From: JBCBSS01 sp039819065
GTDB lineage: Bacteria > Bacteroidota > Bacteroidia > Cytophagales > Cyclobacteriaceae
Length of the DNA: 53,577 nt
Direction of reading: 5' to 3'
NCBI GenBank assembly: GCA_039819065.1
Contig: JBCBSS010000039.1
Span: 1 to 53,577, forward strand
Shown: piece by piece, positions 26,211 to 34,495 of the stretch
Position numbering within the stretch: the stretch's first letter is position 1
Layout of the letters: every line of letters starts with the position of its first letter
Program-made: the position numbers and the translations under genes
The notes under the pieces: model-generated
Database searches by the model: none
What the model was told of the DNA's origin: nothing
Seen by the model: the letters and a program-made list of their open reading frames with translations, nothing else

Positions 26211-26972
26211 TTATCTTCTATTTTCCGCTGCGAGATTAAATGAGTGCGTAATGATATAAGGGTTACCCAGCCTGGTTTTAACATTGGCTATGATATGGAG
26301 GGTTTCCATAACAAAGGTTCCTTTGGGAAGATTGTATTTGAGTTCCATCACACCATTCCTTTGAGGGTATGTTCTAAAGAGTCGGTCTTCTAGAAATCCT
26401 TCTTCATTTAGCTTACCAAGATGAAACTCTACATTCTTGGAATTATCAGAAAGATGTACTCTAACAATGTATTGGTCTTTTCTTAAGATGTTATCAACAG
26501 TCTCGACGATGATTCTGGGGTATTCTTTTTTGAGCTTGCCATCAAGTGTATATTCTTTCAGGCCTTTACCGGGCTGGTTATTCTGGTAAGGAATTTCGGC
26601 ATATAGATCACCGTTTTGTCTATACTTCTTTCGGATGCCGTGGATCCTACCATTGACATAAGGGGTGCTTTGATAGGCGTTTCCGTTTTCATAGTAGGTG
26701 GTGGCAGTACCATGCTTGCGGTTGTAGCTGTAGTTTATCTCTTGGTGTAAAGTGCCGTCACGGTAATAGTTTCTGGATGGCCCATGCTTTTGTCCATCTT
26801 TGAGTGTGATCTCAATTTTAGTTTTCCCGTTAGGCCAGAATTGCTTATTAACACCATCCTTTTTGCCTTTTTCGGTTTTTTGCTTGGCTTCTTTTTGCTC
26901 TAGGGTATCACACGCCACCATGAGAGCAGCACCAAAAAGAATGAATGCGATAGAAAGAATTCTTCTCATCAA
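26211..26972 (-). CDS. MORN-repeat (YwqK-like) lipoprotein
   Basis: This 253-residue lipoprotein (lipobox MVAC) has about five MORN_2 repeats (residues about 38-150; NGKTKIEITLKDGQKHG, DGTLHQEINYSYNRKHG, NGNAYQSTPYVNGRIHG and so on). A C-terminal beta-rich domain of about 100 residues follows without a recognisable family. MORN_2 proteins are often labelled YwqK antitoxins, but no toxin is adjacent and an export signal argues against that role. Its start overlaps the amine oxidase stop by 4 bp (ATGA), so the two are co-translated. Confidence 0.85.
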   Translation of the reverse strand: MMRRILSIAFILFGAALMVACDTLEQKEAKQKTEKGKKDGVNKQFWPNGKTKIEITLKDGQKHGPSRNYYRDGTLHQEINYSYNRKHGTATTYYENGNAYQSTPYVNGRIHGIRKKYRQNGDLYAEIPYQNNQPGKGLKEYTLDGKLKKEYPRIIVETVDNILRKDQYIVRVHLSDNSKNVEFHLGKLNEEGFLEDRLFRTYPQRNGVMELKYNLPKGTFVMETLHIIANVKTRLGNPYIITHSFNLAAENRR

Positions 26973-28384
26973 CCCATCAGAGCTATTATATCATCAACTA
27001 TTTCTTGAGTGGCACGTTCAGCTGATTCGAATGCACCGTGTACTGTTCCAAAATTACCATTAAGATTGGTGGCTTCGCCAGCAAAGTACACTCTTTCTCT
27101 AATTGATTCGGCTAATGTGGCCCGATCATCCGGTTGAGCCCCGGGTAGCGGGTAGGAAAACGCTCCCCTAATAAACGGTTCTGTTGACCAATCGAAGTAG
27201 CCAAAATTATTCAGGTCATTACTTGGAAAGTCGTCGAAGTATTGGTCAAGATCATTGAGTGCATATTCTAGCAGGGCTTCGCTTGACATGCCGGCCAGAT
27301 TATTAGCCAAATCTCCGTAAATGAGCGCATTCAAAACGCGTAATTGTTCGCTACGCCCTACTCCCACATTATAATACTCCGGCACAGCATCGGATCCAAA
27401 AATTGACCCGGTAGTTTCGCCGTAGAATGTTCTATTAAACCGAATGAACATTTTAATAGCGTTGTCCATTCCGATTCGGGTCATCACTTGCTGCTTTCTA
27501 GCCGGTAAAGCGGGTAGAAAAGTAATGTCTCCGTCTTTTAGAACAGTGATGGGCACGGTGACCAACAGTTTGCGGCACTTATAGATTATATCGTTCTGGT
27601 CAATGACAATAATTTCGTCTTCATTATAATCCACTGTAACGGCTTGCGTGTTGAGAAGGATTTTGTCATTCAGGGAGAAGAATAAAGACCTGACAACATC
27701 TTCTTGGGGGTTACCTGAAAACACAAACCTTCTATTACCAGCAGTGGTCAAACGCCTGGCCTCGGCCAATGCGACAATATCAAGTTGGCTATTAGCAGCC
27801 CCGTATCTATTACCTATCAGTCCATTAAGAATTTCATGAACCCTGGGGTTAATACCAGCTTGTTCTATGGCTTCTTGTACAGAAGGTCCTCCTGCTACAT
27901 TGGCGTTAAGGTTATTAAGAAAGTTAATGGCATCGACGAAATCAGGATCTGCTGAAGCATCCAGAATACTGGTCAGCTGATTGTCGATGATGTAATTATC
28001 AGAGGTATCGACGCCTATTTCGGTAAGTTGAATACCGGCCTCCTGAAGCGTATTGAACCAGCTTGAGTTTTCACCCAATATCCAATCTGCACCGTATTCT
28101 AAGGGAAAATCTGCAGAAACGTCATCCGGGAAGGCTCTGGTTGATCTGATTCTACCGCCTATACGGTCAGAAGCTTCCAATACTTGTACTTCTATTCCTT
28201 TCTCGGTGAGTATGTTGGCCGCGTGCAGACCTGCTACACCCGCTCCCAAAATGATCACGTTACCATCAAATGGCACTTCAGGTCCGGGAGGGTCTTCTTC
28301 AAAACATGAGCTAAGGAGAGGAGGGGTTGCTAACCCTAGCGAAGTACCTAGTGCTATTTTCTTTAGTGCGTTCCTTCTTTTCAC
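26969..28384 (-). CDS. Tat-type lipoprotein flavin amine oxidase
   Basis: This 471-residue FAD-dependent oxidoreductase of the monoamine-oxidase family has the dinucleotide motif GAGVAGLHAANIL (about 46-58), then EASDRIGGRIRS, and the C-terminal FAD contact YFAGEATNLN. The N-terminus KRRNALKKI resembles a twin-arginine signal and is followed by a lipobox-like SSC. It is therefore probably folded with FAD in the cytoplasm, exported by Tat and anchored to a membrane. The substrate (amine, amino acid or other) cannot be read from sequence. It is co-translated with the MORN lipoprotein. Confidence 0.9.
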   Translation of the reverse strand: MKRRNALKKIALGTSLGLATPPLLSSCFEEDPPGPEVPFDGNVIILGAGVAGLHAANILTEKGIEVQVLEASDRIGGRIRSTRAFPDDVSADFPLEYGADWILGENSSWFNTLQEAGIQLTEIGVDTSDNYIIDNQLTSILDASADPDFVDAINFLNNLNANVAGGPSVQEAIEQAGINPRVHEILNGLIGNRYGAANSQLDIVALAEARRLTTAGNRRFVFSGNPQEDVVRSLFFSLNDKILLNTQAVTVDYNEDEIIVIDQNDIIYKCRKLLVTVPITVLKDGDITFLPALPARKQQVMTRIGMDNAIKMFIRFNRTFYGETTGSIFGSDAVPEYYNVGVGRSEQLRVLNALIYGDLANNLAGMSSEALLEYALNDLDQYFDDFPSNDLNNFGYFDWSTEPFIRGAFSYPLPGAQPDDRATLAESIRERVYFAGEATNLNGNFGTVHGAFESAERATQEIVDDIIALMG

Positions 28385-28619
28385 CTTAGGTTGTTTACAG
28401 AATAAATATCAAAAATAAGAAAAATGACCATTCTAACGATTGCTAATAACACTTTGAGTATGTCCTGTGATTCTGAACAAACATATAGATAATTCTAGAT
28501 GGTTGTTTTTTGTTTACGAAAACGGTAGAAACCATTTCGAAATATTGCATAACACTGTGTCGGTCATTTTTAATTATCAATGACTGACTGTCTGATACTT
28601 GGGTATCGGAATTAAAAAA

Positions 28620-28627
28620 TATATTTG
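28620..28627 (+). promoter_or_regulatory. Candidate -7 promoter element of pnuC
   Basis: TATATTTG is a perfect TAnnTTTG box ending 8 bp before the pnuC ATG, which would give a very short or absent leader. The 235 bp upstream of it back to the amine oxidase gene show no TPP riboswitch and no clear ORF. Confidence 0.4.
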
Positions 28628-28635
28628 CTCAATTT

Positions 28636-29268
28636 ATGAATTTCGAATCAGTATTAGAACAAATCCTCGATTACGCCACAAAATTATCGTTGGCTGAATT
28701 GACTGGCTTAATAGCTGGTTTTCTGGCTGTTATGTTTTTAATCAGAAATAATGTCTGGACGTGGCCTGCCGGAATTGTATACGTACTTGTTTCATTTTTC
28801 ATTTTTGCCAAGGCAAAGCTATGGGGTGATTTTAGTTTGCACATCGTATTCCTGGTATTAAACAGTTACGGCTGGTACTATTGGGTATATGGCAAGAAGA
28901 AGGAAGAAAATGATGTTCCCATCACCCATAGTTCTAACAAGTCTCTCATTATAGTCTTGTTTTTATCTTTGGCAGGTTGTTATCTATTCGGCCTTGGTTT
29001 GAAGCATATCCATTTTGCTTTACCCATTGAGCCCAACGACCTGCCCTATTGGGATGGTATAACTTCGGCATTGAGTGTAACGGGTATTTGGCTTACGGCA
29101 CGTAAAAAAATAGATAACTGGTATTATTGGTTTGTGGTGGATGTCCTATCTACTGGCATTTACTTCTACAAAGGCCTGTATTTTTATTCATTCTTATATC
29201 TGATTTACATTGGCATGGCAGTTTCAGGGTTCTTTTCGTGGAGAAAAATGATGCTGGCCAAAGCATGA
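28636..29268 (+). CDS. pnuC: PnuC-family vitamin transporter
   Basis: This 210-residue inner-membrane protein has about seven helices and PnuC signatures: NVWTWPAGIVYVLVSFF, NSYGWYYWVYG and the C-terminal ARKKIDNWYYWFVVDV followed by YKGLY. Pnu proteins carry unphosphorylated vitamins by facilitated diffusion, with trapping by a kinase. The co-translated NadR-like kinase favours nicotinamide riboside. A thiamine-carrying PnuT cannot be excluded, because a TPP-riboswitch-controlled TonB receptor lies 2 kb downstream. It overlaps the kinase gene by 4 bp (ATGA). Confidence 0.9.
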   Translation: MNFESVLEQILDYATKLSLAELTGLIAGFLAVMFLIRNNVWTWPAGIVYVLVSFFIFAKAKLWGDFSLHIVFLVLNSYGWYYWVYGKKKEENDVPITHSSNKSLIIVLFLSLAGCYLFGLGLKHIHFALPIEPNDLPYWDGITSALSVTGIWLTARKKIDNWYYWFVVDVLSTGIYFYKGLYFYSFLYLIYIGMAVSGFFSWRKMMLAKA

Positions 29269-29780
29269 TCAAAATTGCCATCACCGGCCCCGAGTCTACG
29301 GGTAAAACTACCCTATCCACGGCACTGGCGGAAAGTTATCAGACAGCTTGGGTACCTGAATATGCGCGGTCGTATATTGATCAGTTGGATAGGCCTTACG
29401 AGCAGAAAGATTTACTGATCATCGCTAAGGAACAGGTGAGGCAAGAAGAGGCCGCTATCCGAAATGCCAATCGATTGATTTTCTGCGATACCGATCTAAC
29501 GGTGATCAAAATATGGAGTGAACACAAATATGGTTCTTGTGATCCTGAAATTCTCAAGCTGTTAAAACAACAGCACTACGACTTGTATCTACTTACCGGC
29601 CTTGACATACCATGGGAGGAGGATGATCAAAGAGAGCATCCTCATTTGCGCGAGTTTTTCTATGCATGGTACAAGAAGGAACTTACTGCCCTCCAAGTAA
29701 ACCTAGTAGAAATTCAAGGTGACACTATTGAGAGAATGAAATTAGCCAAGAAAGCCATAGATACCATTCTAACAGCCTAA
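29265..29780 (+). CDS. NadR-like ATPase/ribosylnicotinamide kinase domain protein
   Basis: This 171-residue P-loop protein (AAA_28, NadR kinase-like) has Walker A GPESTGKTT near the N-terminus, WVPEYARSYI, the LIFCDTDLTVIKIW strand and LLTGLDIPWEEDDQREHP. It lacks the nucleotidyltransferase domain of full NadR. It probably phosphorylates the vitamin brought in by PnuC, nicotinamide riboside to NMN, and so traps it. The start is the ATG at 29265 that overlaps the pnuC stop; a longer frame from 29127 runs inside pnuC and is not credible. Confidence 0.87.
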   Translation: MIKIAITGPESTGKTTLSTALAESYQTAWVPEYARSYIDQLDRPYEQKDLLIIAKEQVRQEEAAIRNANRLIFCDTDLTVIKIWSEHKYGSCDPEILKLLKQQHYDLYLLTGLDIPWEEDDQREHPHLREFFYAWYKKELTALQVNLVEIQGDTIERMKLAKKAIDTILTA

Positions 29781-29879
29781 ATTACTTGATTTTAAGGGCT
29801 TTAGTCCAAACTCTTCATACATAGATAGCACCATCAATTCACGGTAAAAAAACGATTCTAAAACAGGTTGAAAATAAAA

Positions 29880-29908
29880 TTGACTTTTTTGTCAACTTTA
29901 ATATTGAC
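29880..29908. repeat. Clustered TTGAC/GTCAA half-sites upstream of the sigma gene
   Basis: TTGAC at 29880-29884, its complement GTCAA at 29891-29895, and TTGAC again at 29904-29908 lie 50-78 bp before the ECF sigma start in an AT-rich region. The spacing (11 and 13 bp, roughly one helical turn) suits a protein-binding site. The binding protein is unknown. Confidence 0.35.
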
Positions 29909-29957
29909 TTTTTAGTATATATTGAATAACTAGCATATAACTTAAACGTTTTGGATC

Positions 29958-30509
29958 GTGGAACACTTGACAACTATACCAATAAAGCAGAAGACATTCA
30001 TTGACGAATTCATTGAATTTACTGAGCCACTTTATCGTTTTGCTTATCGACTTGCCGGAGACGAAGATGTGGCGAAAGACCTCGTTCAGGAAACTTACCT
30101 GAAAGCATATCATTATTTTGATCACTACCAACTCGGAACAAACGCTAAATCCTGGCTGTTCAAGATATTAAACAATCTCTTTCTCAATGAGTATAACAGC
30201 AAGGCTAAGAAGCTACTCACCCGTGATGACAAAGAAGAAATCAGCGACAGGCTTAATTCCAGCAAGCTTACTTTGCAGCCTGAAGCATTTGAGGATAGCT
30301 TAAGTGATGAAGTGCTACTAGCTTTTAATGCGCTTTATACGAATTTGAGAACAGTTCTTTATCTAAGAGAGGTCGAGAACTTGAGATATGATGAGATTGC
30401 CAAAATAATGGATGTGCCTGTATCGACGGTAAAAACCAGGTTACACAGGGCACGGATAATGTTTAAGAAAAAGCTAGTAGAATTTGGCTTTTTTGGAAGT
30501 CAGAATTAA
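29958..30509 (+). CDS. ECF-type RNA polymerase sigma factor
   Basis: This 183-residue sigma-70 family protein has region 2 (LYRFAYRLAGDEDVAKDLVQE, YLKAYHYF, KSWLFKILNNLFLN) and region 4 (LREVENLRYDEIAKIMDVPVS, TVKTRLHRAR). It directs RNA polymerase to a specific promoter set. The start is GTG at 29958. No anti-sigma factor gene is adjacent. An Rrf2 regulator follows after 9 bp and is likely co-transcribed, an uncommon pairing. Confidence 0.92.
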   Translation: MEHLTTIPIKQKTFIDEFIEFTEPLYRFAYRLAGDEDVAKDLVQETYLKAYHYFDHYQLGTNAKSWLFKILNNLFLNEYNSKAKKLLTRDDKEEISDRLNSSKLTLQPEAFEDSLSDEVLLAFNALYTNLRTVLYLREVENLRYDEIAKIMDVPVSTVKTRLHRARIMFKKKLVEFGFFGSQN

Positions 30510-30518
30510 TCATTTGAT

Positions 30519-30965
30519 ATGAAAATCACTGCGCAGGAGGAATATGGGCTAAGAGTGTTGATTAGACTAGCCAACCACGAGGGTGGGCTTTGTATTGCCG
30601 AGATTAGCCAGTTGGAGGGAATGACCCATCACAATGCTGCCAAACTGTGCAGGGTTTTAAGAATGAAAGGATATATCCTAAGCAAGAAAGGCCACGAGGG
30701 AGGCTACACACTGGCTCTCCCTCCTGAAGAAGTAGTTTTAAGTGATTTGATCAGAGATTTAGGTGGCCCCTTATACGATAAAGGCTATTGTGAAAGATTT
30801 ACTGGTCTGAATAGTATTTGTACCAATTCTCTTGATTGCACAGTGAGATCGTTGTGGCGACTGCTACAGGATAACATTGATGACCTTTTGAGCAAGCTTA
30901 CGTTGCGCGACCTTATTGGTAAGGAAAAACAGGTTGAACAACATATTATTGATTGTACTAAATAA
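30519..30965 (+). CDS. Rrf2-family transcriptional regulator (IscR-like)
   Basis: This 148-residue winged-helix regulator starts MKITAQEEYGLRVLIRLA and continues with a helix-turn-helix (IAEISQLEGMTHHNAAKLCRVLR) and the wing GHEGGYTLA. Three cysteines in the C-x9-C-x5-C region (residues about 90-106) match the Fe-S cluster-binding segment of IscR/NsrR-type members, so it may sense iron-sulfur status, redox or NO. No suf or isc gene is adjacent. It lies 9 bp after the sigma gene. Confidence 0.92.
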   Translation: MKITAQEEYGLRVLIRLANHEGGLCIAEISQLEGMTHHNAAKLCRVLRMKGYILSKKGHEGGYTLALPPEEVVLSDLIRDLGGPLYDKGYCERFTGLNSICTNSLDCTVRSLWRLLQDNIDDLLSKLTLRDLIGKEKQVEQHIIDCTK

Positions 30966-31114
30966 ATTCTTTTCCTACTCTACTCGGCCGTTTCATTTCC
31001 TGGTCGTTATCGGCAAATTTCTCTTTACCCCCTACTCTTTCTTCTCATCTACTTTGTTCTACCGGACAACTCGGTATTCTTAATATCAGTATTTTGCCTT
31101 AATTTCGTGTCATC

Positions 31115-31195
31115 AAATAGGGGTGCCTCAAATATACGGGCTGAGATTATACCCATTGAACCTGACCCTGGTAATGCAGGCGCAGGGAGGTAAGG
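31115..31195 (+). ncRNA. TPP riboswitch (THI element)
   Basis: The conserved aptamer is clear: AGGGGTGCC (31119-31127), the GGGCTGAGAT pyrimidine-binding block (31138-31147), ATACCC, TTGAACCTGA, CTGGTAATGCAGG and the closing GCAGGGAGG (ending near 31190). It binds thiamine pyrophosphate and should switch off the TonB-dependent receptor that starts at 31255. Downstream, GGTGCAT (31203-31209) can pair with ATGCCCC (31213-31219), and GCCCCT (31215-31220) can alternatively pair with AGGGGT of the aptamer. This gives a candidate expression platform. The 150 bp between the Rrf2 gene and the aptamer are pyrimidine-rich and show no gene. Confidence 0.95.
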
Positions 31196-31254
31196 TTAAA
31201 AAGGTGCATAAGATGCCCCTAGTCTTGTGCTGTGTTTAACCAAAGATTAATTAC

Positions 31255-33546
31255 ATGTTTAGAGTATTGTTATTTGTTGCCATTTTGGCACCAGGCTGGG
31301 CCTTCTCGCAGTATAAAATAAGCGGCCTGGTCATTGACCAATCATCAGGGGCTCCTTTGCAGGGTGCGAACGTTTATTCTGCTGACAAGAGCCTTGGTAC
31401 TACAACAGACGCGGAAGGTGCTTTCGAATTGCAAAACGTGCCGTCCGGTACTTTCGAACTCTTCGTTAGCTTTGTAGGTTTTCAGTCATTTTCAGTAAAG
31501 TTGGATGTAAGTGCCGACACGTACAGAGAAATTGGCCTAGTACCTTCCAAATCACTAGAAGAAGTTGTTATTAAAGGCATCCGGGCAGGCGAGGACAGCC
31601 CGGTAAGCCAAAAAACCATTTCTAAAAAGGAGATCGAAGCAGTATACATCGGTCAGGATGCTTCTTTCTTGCTTGAAAGGTTAACACCATCCCTAGTAGC
31701 CTATTCAGAGTCCGGTACGGGTCTGACTAACTACAGCCAAATAAGGCTCCGTGGTATAGATCAAACCAGGATCAATATCACTTTGAATGGCGCACCTTTG
31801 AATGACATGATCGATCAAGGTGTATTCTTCTCGAACTTCACTGACTTTGGCAATAGTATTGAGTCGGTTCAAGTACAAAGAGGAGTGGGTACCAGCACCA
31901 ACGGAACCGCTTCTTATGCAGGTTCTATTAGTTTCGAATCGGTCAACCTTAATGATCCCGACCCAAGCTTTGAGCTTCAATTGCTTTCAGGATCATTCAA
32001 CACGCACCGTGCCAGTGCTGAGGTCAAAACCGGATTGATGGAGAATAAGCTGTCTTTTTATTCCAGGTTCACGGGCACTACCTCCGATGGCTATAGGTTC
32101 AACTCAGGAACCAATTCCTATTCATTCTTCTTTTCCGGAGGTTATTTTGGGGAGCGCGACCTGATCAAAGTGACGGCTTTCACCGGGCGAACCCGAAACG
32201 AATTGGCCTATTTGCCAGTCTTTATCGATGACATTTTAGCCGAACCTAGAACGAATCCAATATCGCCCAATGATGTAGATAACTTCGGCCAGCAGTTCGT
32301 ACAGCTTCAACATACGCGTTGGTTCAATGATGATTTAAGCTTAACCTCCTCTTTTTATTATGGCGGCGCAGGTGGTGATTTCCCTGTGGGTTTAACGGAA
32401 GATGGTACATTCAGACAGCTCAATTTCCCATTGTTCAATGATCACTTCGGAGTGACCTCCAATGTTGACTATCAGGCTAGTGGTAAGTTGAATATCTCTG
32501 GTGGACTACATGCCTATACATTCCGTCGAATAAACGAAGAAAGTTTCTTCCCTGATTTGGAGAATCCTTTTTACGAAGACGAATCCCAGAAAGACGAAAT
32601 CAGTTTGTTTGGTAAGGCCAACTATGACTTAGGTGCTATTAGTATCTACGCTGATGTTCAGGTAAGGAGGGTAACGCTCGACTTAGACGTAGAAGATGAT
32701 ATTGTTGGTGCTCCGGTTAACATCCCTTTGCGCGATTGGACGTTTGTCAACCCGAAAATCGGTGTGGTCTTCCCGGTTGACGATAAAATAGACCTGTTTG
32801 CCTCATATGGAAGAAGCGGCCGTGAGCCAACGCGGTTTGACTTATTGGGCAACACCAGTATTACGGTTGATAACCTAGCCGCAGCTGAGGATGTTGACGC
32901 GGTTCAGCCTGAATATATTAATGACTTAGAAATAGGTGGAAGATGGAAAACAGGCAGTTTCTCAGGCTCTGCTAACTTCTTCTATACACAATTCGAAAAT
33001 GAGATTTCCCCGATCGGAGAATTAATCTTAGGCTTTATTCAGCTACGGGAGAATATAGCCAACAGTCGACGCTCTGGTGTAGAAATTGATTGGCAATGGA
33101 GGCCATCGGCAAAGCTCGCTATCAACGGTAATACCACGTTCATGAGTAGTCAAATTGAAGAATTTACGTTTTCAGGATCTAATGAGACATTTACTGATGT
33201 AGAACCTATCCTTACGCCTGACTTAATCTTCAATGCTACTGTTGAGTACAAGCCAGTGCAGTCATTACTTATCTCACTATCAGGACGACATGTGGGAGAG
33301 TCATTCTTAGAATTGACCAACAGGGAAGATCTCATATTACCTTCTTTCTTTGTTGCCAATGCCCAAGTGGCTTATGAATTTAATAAGCACGTGTCTCTGT
33401 CGTTTTTGCTAAACAACATATTCGACGAGCAATATTTCACTTTTGGTGTACCGATCGATAACGATTTTGACGGTACCATTGACGGGCCTGGGTATCTTAT
33501 TCAGCCTCCAAGACATTTTTACGGTAGCCTAAAAGTTAAATTTTAG
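31255..33546 (+). CDS. TonB-dependent outer-membrane receptor, probable thiamine transporter
   Basis: This 763-residue receptor has a signal peptide ending near AFSQ, an N-terminal CarboxypepD_reg-like domain (about 21-100), a plug domain (about 115-225; SQIRLRGIDQTRINITLNG, VQVQRGVGTSTNGTASYAG) and a 22-strand-type barrel ending in the aromatic LKVKF. It uses TonB-transmitted energy for uptake across the outer membrane. The TPP riboswitch directly upstream indicates thiamine or a thiamine phosphate as substrate, as for Omr1-type receptors in Bacteroidota. It appears monocistronic. Confidence 0.92.
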   Translation: MFRVLLFVAILAPGWAFSQYKISGLVIDQSSGAPLQGANVYSADKSLGTTTDAEGAFELQNVPSGTFELFVSFVGFQSFSVKLDVSADTYREIGLVPSKSLEEVVIKGIRAGEDSPVSQKTISKKEIEAVYIGQDASFLLERLTPSLVAYSESGTGLTNYSQIRLRGIDQTRINITLNGAPLNDMIDQGVFFSNFTDFGNSIESVQVQRGVGTSTNGTASYAGSISFESVNLNDPDPSFELQLLSGSFNTHRASAEVKTGLMENKLSFYSRFTGTTSDGYRFNSGTNSYSFFFSGGYFGERDLIKVTAFTGRTRNELAYLPVFIDDILAEPRTNPISPNDVDNFGQQFVQLQHTRWFNDDLSLTSSFYYGGAGGDFPVGLTEDGTFRQLNFPLFNDHFGVTSNVDYQASGKLNISGGLHAYTFRRINEESFFPDLENPFYEDESQKDEISLFGKANYDLGAISIYADVQVRRVTLDLDVEDDIVGAPVNIPLRDWTFVNPKIGVVFPVDDKIDLFASYGRSGREPTRFDLLGNTSITVDNLAAAEDVDAVQPEYINDLEIGGRWKTGSFSGSANFFYTQFENEISPIGELILGFIQLRENIANSRRSGVEIDWQWRPSAKLAINGNTTFMSSQIEEFTFSGSNETFTDVEPILTPDLIFNATVEYKPVQSLLISLSGRHVGESFLELTNREDLILPSFFVANAQVAYEFNKHVSLSFLLNNIFDEQYFTFGVPIDNDFDGTIDGPGYLIQPPRHFYGSLKVKF

Positions 33547-33578
33547 TCAAAGCACCATAGTAAATTGAATTAGAGCAC

Positions 33579-33615
33579 ATCAGGGTATAACTTTGTTATA
33601 GTTTTGTACCCTGAT
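33579..33615. repeat. Inverted repeat spanning the ubiA-like start codon
   Basis: ATCAGGGTA (33579-33587) and TACCCTGAT (33607-33615) form a perfect 9-bp stem. Its 19-nt loop contains a second inverted repeat (TATAAC / GTTATA, whose first arm overlaps the outer arm by two bases) and a perfect TAnnTTTG box at 33599-33606. The right arm includes the first two bases of the ATG at 33614. It could be an operator over a leaderless promoter, or a terminator for the receptor gene. Confidence 0.6.
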
Positions 33616-34492
33616 GTCTTCTAACACTTCTATATCTCCTAAGAATTTCTCGCTCACCGGTTTTATTAAACTGACCCGGGTCTGGAATCTTTTGATTATT
33701 GTTCTGGCTCAATATTTTACAGCCATTTTTTTAGTAGCTGAGGGAGATAATTGGAACAACGTGCTATTCGACTTGCGGCTCTTCCTCCTCAGTCTTTCTA
33801 CTGTATTAATAGCCGCATCTGGTTATATCATCAATGACTATTACGATGTTAAGATTGACTACATCAATAAACCGGAAAGGGTTGTAGTAGGCAAGGTTTT
33901 GAAAAGGCGTGTGGTTATGGTAGCACATACCTTCATTAATTTTGCCGGTATTGCCATCGGCGCCTATCTCTCATTGAAGCTAGGGTTGATCAATTTCCTC
34001 TCCGCTTTATTACTGTGGCTCTATTCTAACATTTTGAAAAGAAGACCATTTATTGGCAATTTTTCGGTTGCACTTTTAACTGGCCTGTCCATTTATGTGG
34101 TCAATGTTTTATACGAAATCAATAGTCCCCTTGTGATCATCTATGCCTTGTTCGCATTTTCCTTCACATTGATAAGGGAAGTGATTAAAGATATGGAGGA
34201 CATAAGAGGAGATCTGGCCTTCGGCTGTAAAACCCTGCCTATCATTTGGGGTATTCGGCGCACAAAATGGTTTCTTTTTTACATCTCGTTAGCCTTTCTA
34301 TTTTGTGTTATTGTTATTTCCAATCTGTTCCTGACCAAGTCGTTCATATTGCTGTCATTTCTGCTCATCCCTCCGGTAGCCGTTTTGATTTTCTACATGT
34401 ATCGAGCAGATACGAAAAGGGCATTTACGAGACTCAGTAACCTATGTAAATTGATTATGTTATTGGGCATTATCAGCATGATAATAATTTGA
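33614..34492 (+). CDS. UbiA-family prenyltransferase (GGGP-geranylgeranyltransferase-like)
   Basis: This 292-residue membrane protein has about eight helices and both UbiA aspartate motifs: NDYYDVKID (about residue 74) and the second, DMEDIRGD. The N-D-x-x-D and K-D-x-x-D-x-x-G-D forms and the IDYINKPERVVVGK segment resemble the geranylgeranylglycerol-phosphate geranylgeranyltransferase group common in Bacteroidota; the true lipid substrate there is uncertain. It lies 3 bp before purN. Confidence 0.87.
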   Translation: MSSNTSISPKNFSLTGFIKLTRVWNLLIIVLAQYFTAIFLVAEGDNWNNVLFDLRLFLLSLSTVLIAASGYIINDYYDVKIDYINKPERVVVGKVLKRRVVMVAHTFINFAGIAIGAYLSLKLGLINFLSALLLWLYSNILKRRPFIGNFSVALLTGLSIYVVNVLYEINSPLVIIYALFAFSFTLIREVIKDMEDIRGDLAFGCKTLPIIWGIRRTKWFLFYISLAFLFCVIVISNLFLTKSFILLSFLLIPPVAVLIFYMYRADTKRAFTRLSNLCKLIMLLGIISMIII

Positions 34493-34495
34493 TTC

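Noticed and set aside
26211..26972. Antitoxin role for the MORN/YwqK-like protein
   Set aside because: It carries a lipoprotein signal and no toxin gene is adjacent. The family label does not establish a toxin-antitoxin function.
28385..28619. Second TPP riboswitch or small RNA upstream of pnuC
   Set aside because: I found none of the conserved THI blocks and no clear hairpin with U-run. Only a promoter-like box near the end is supported.
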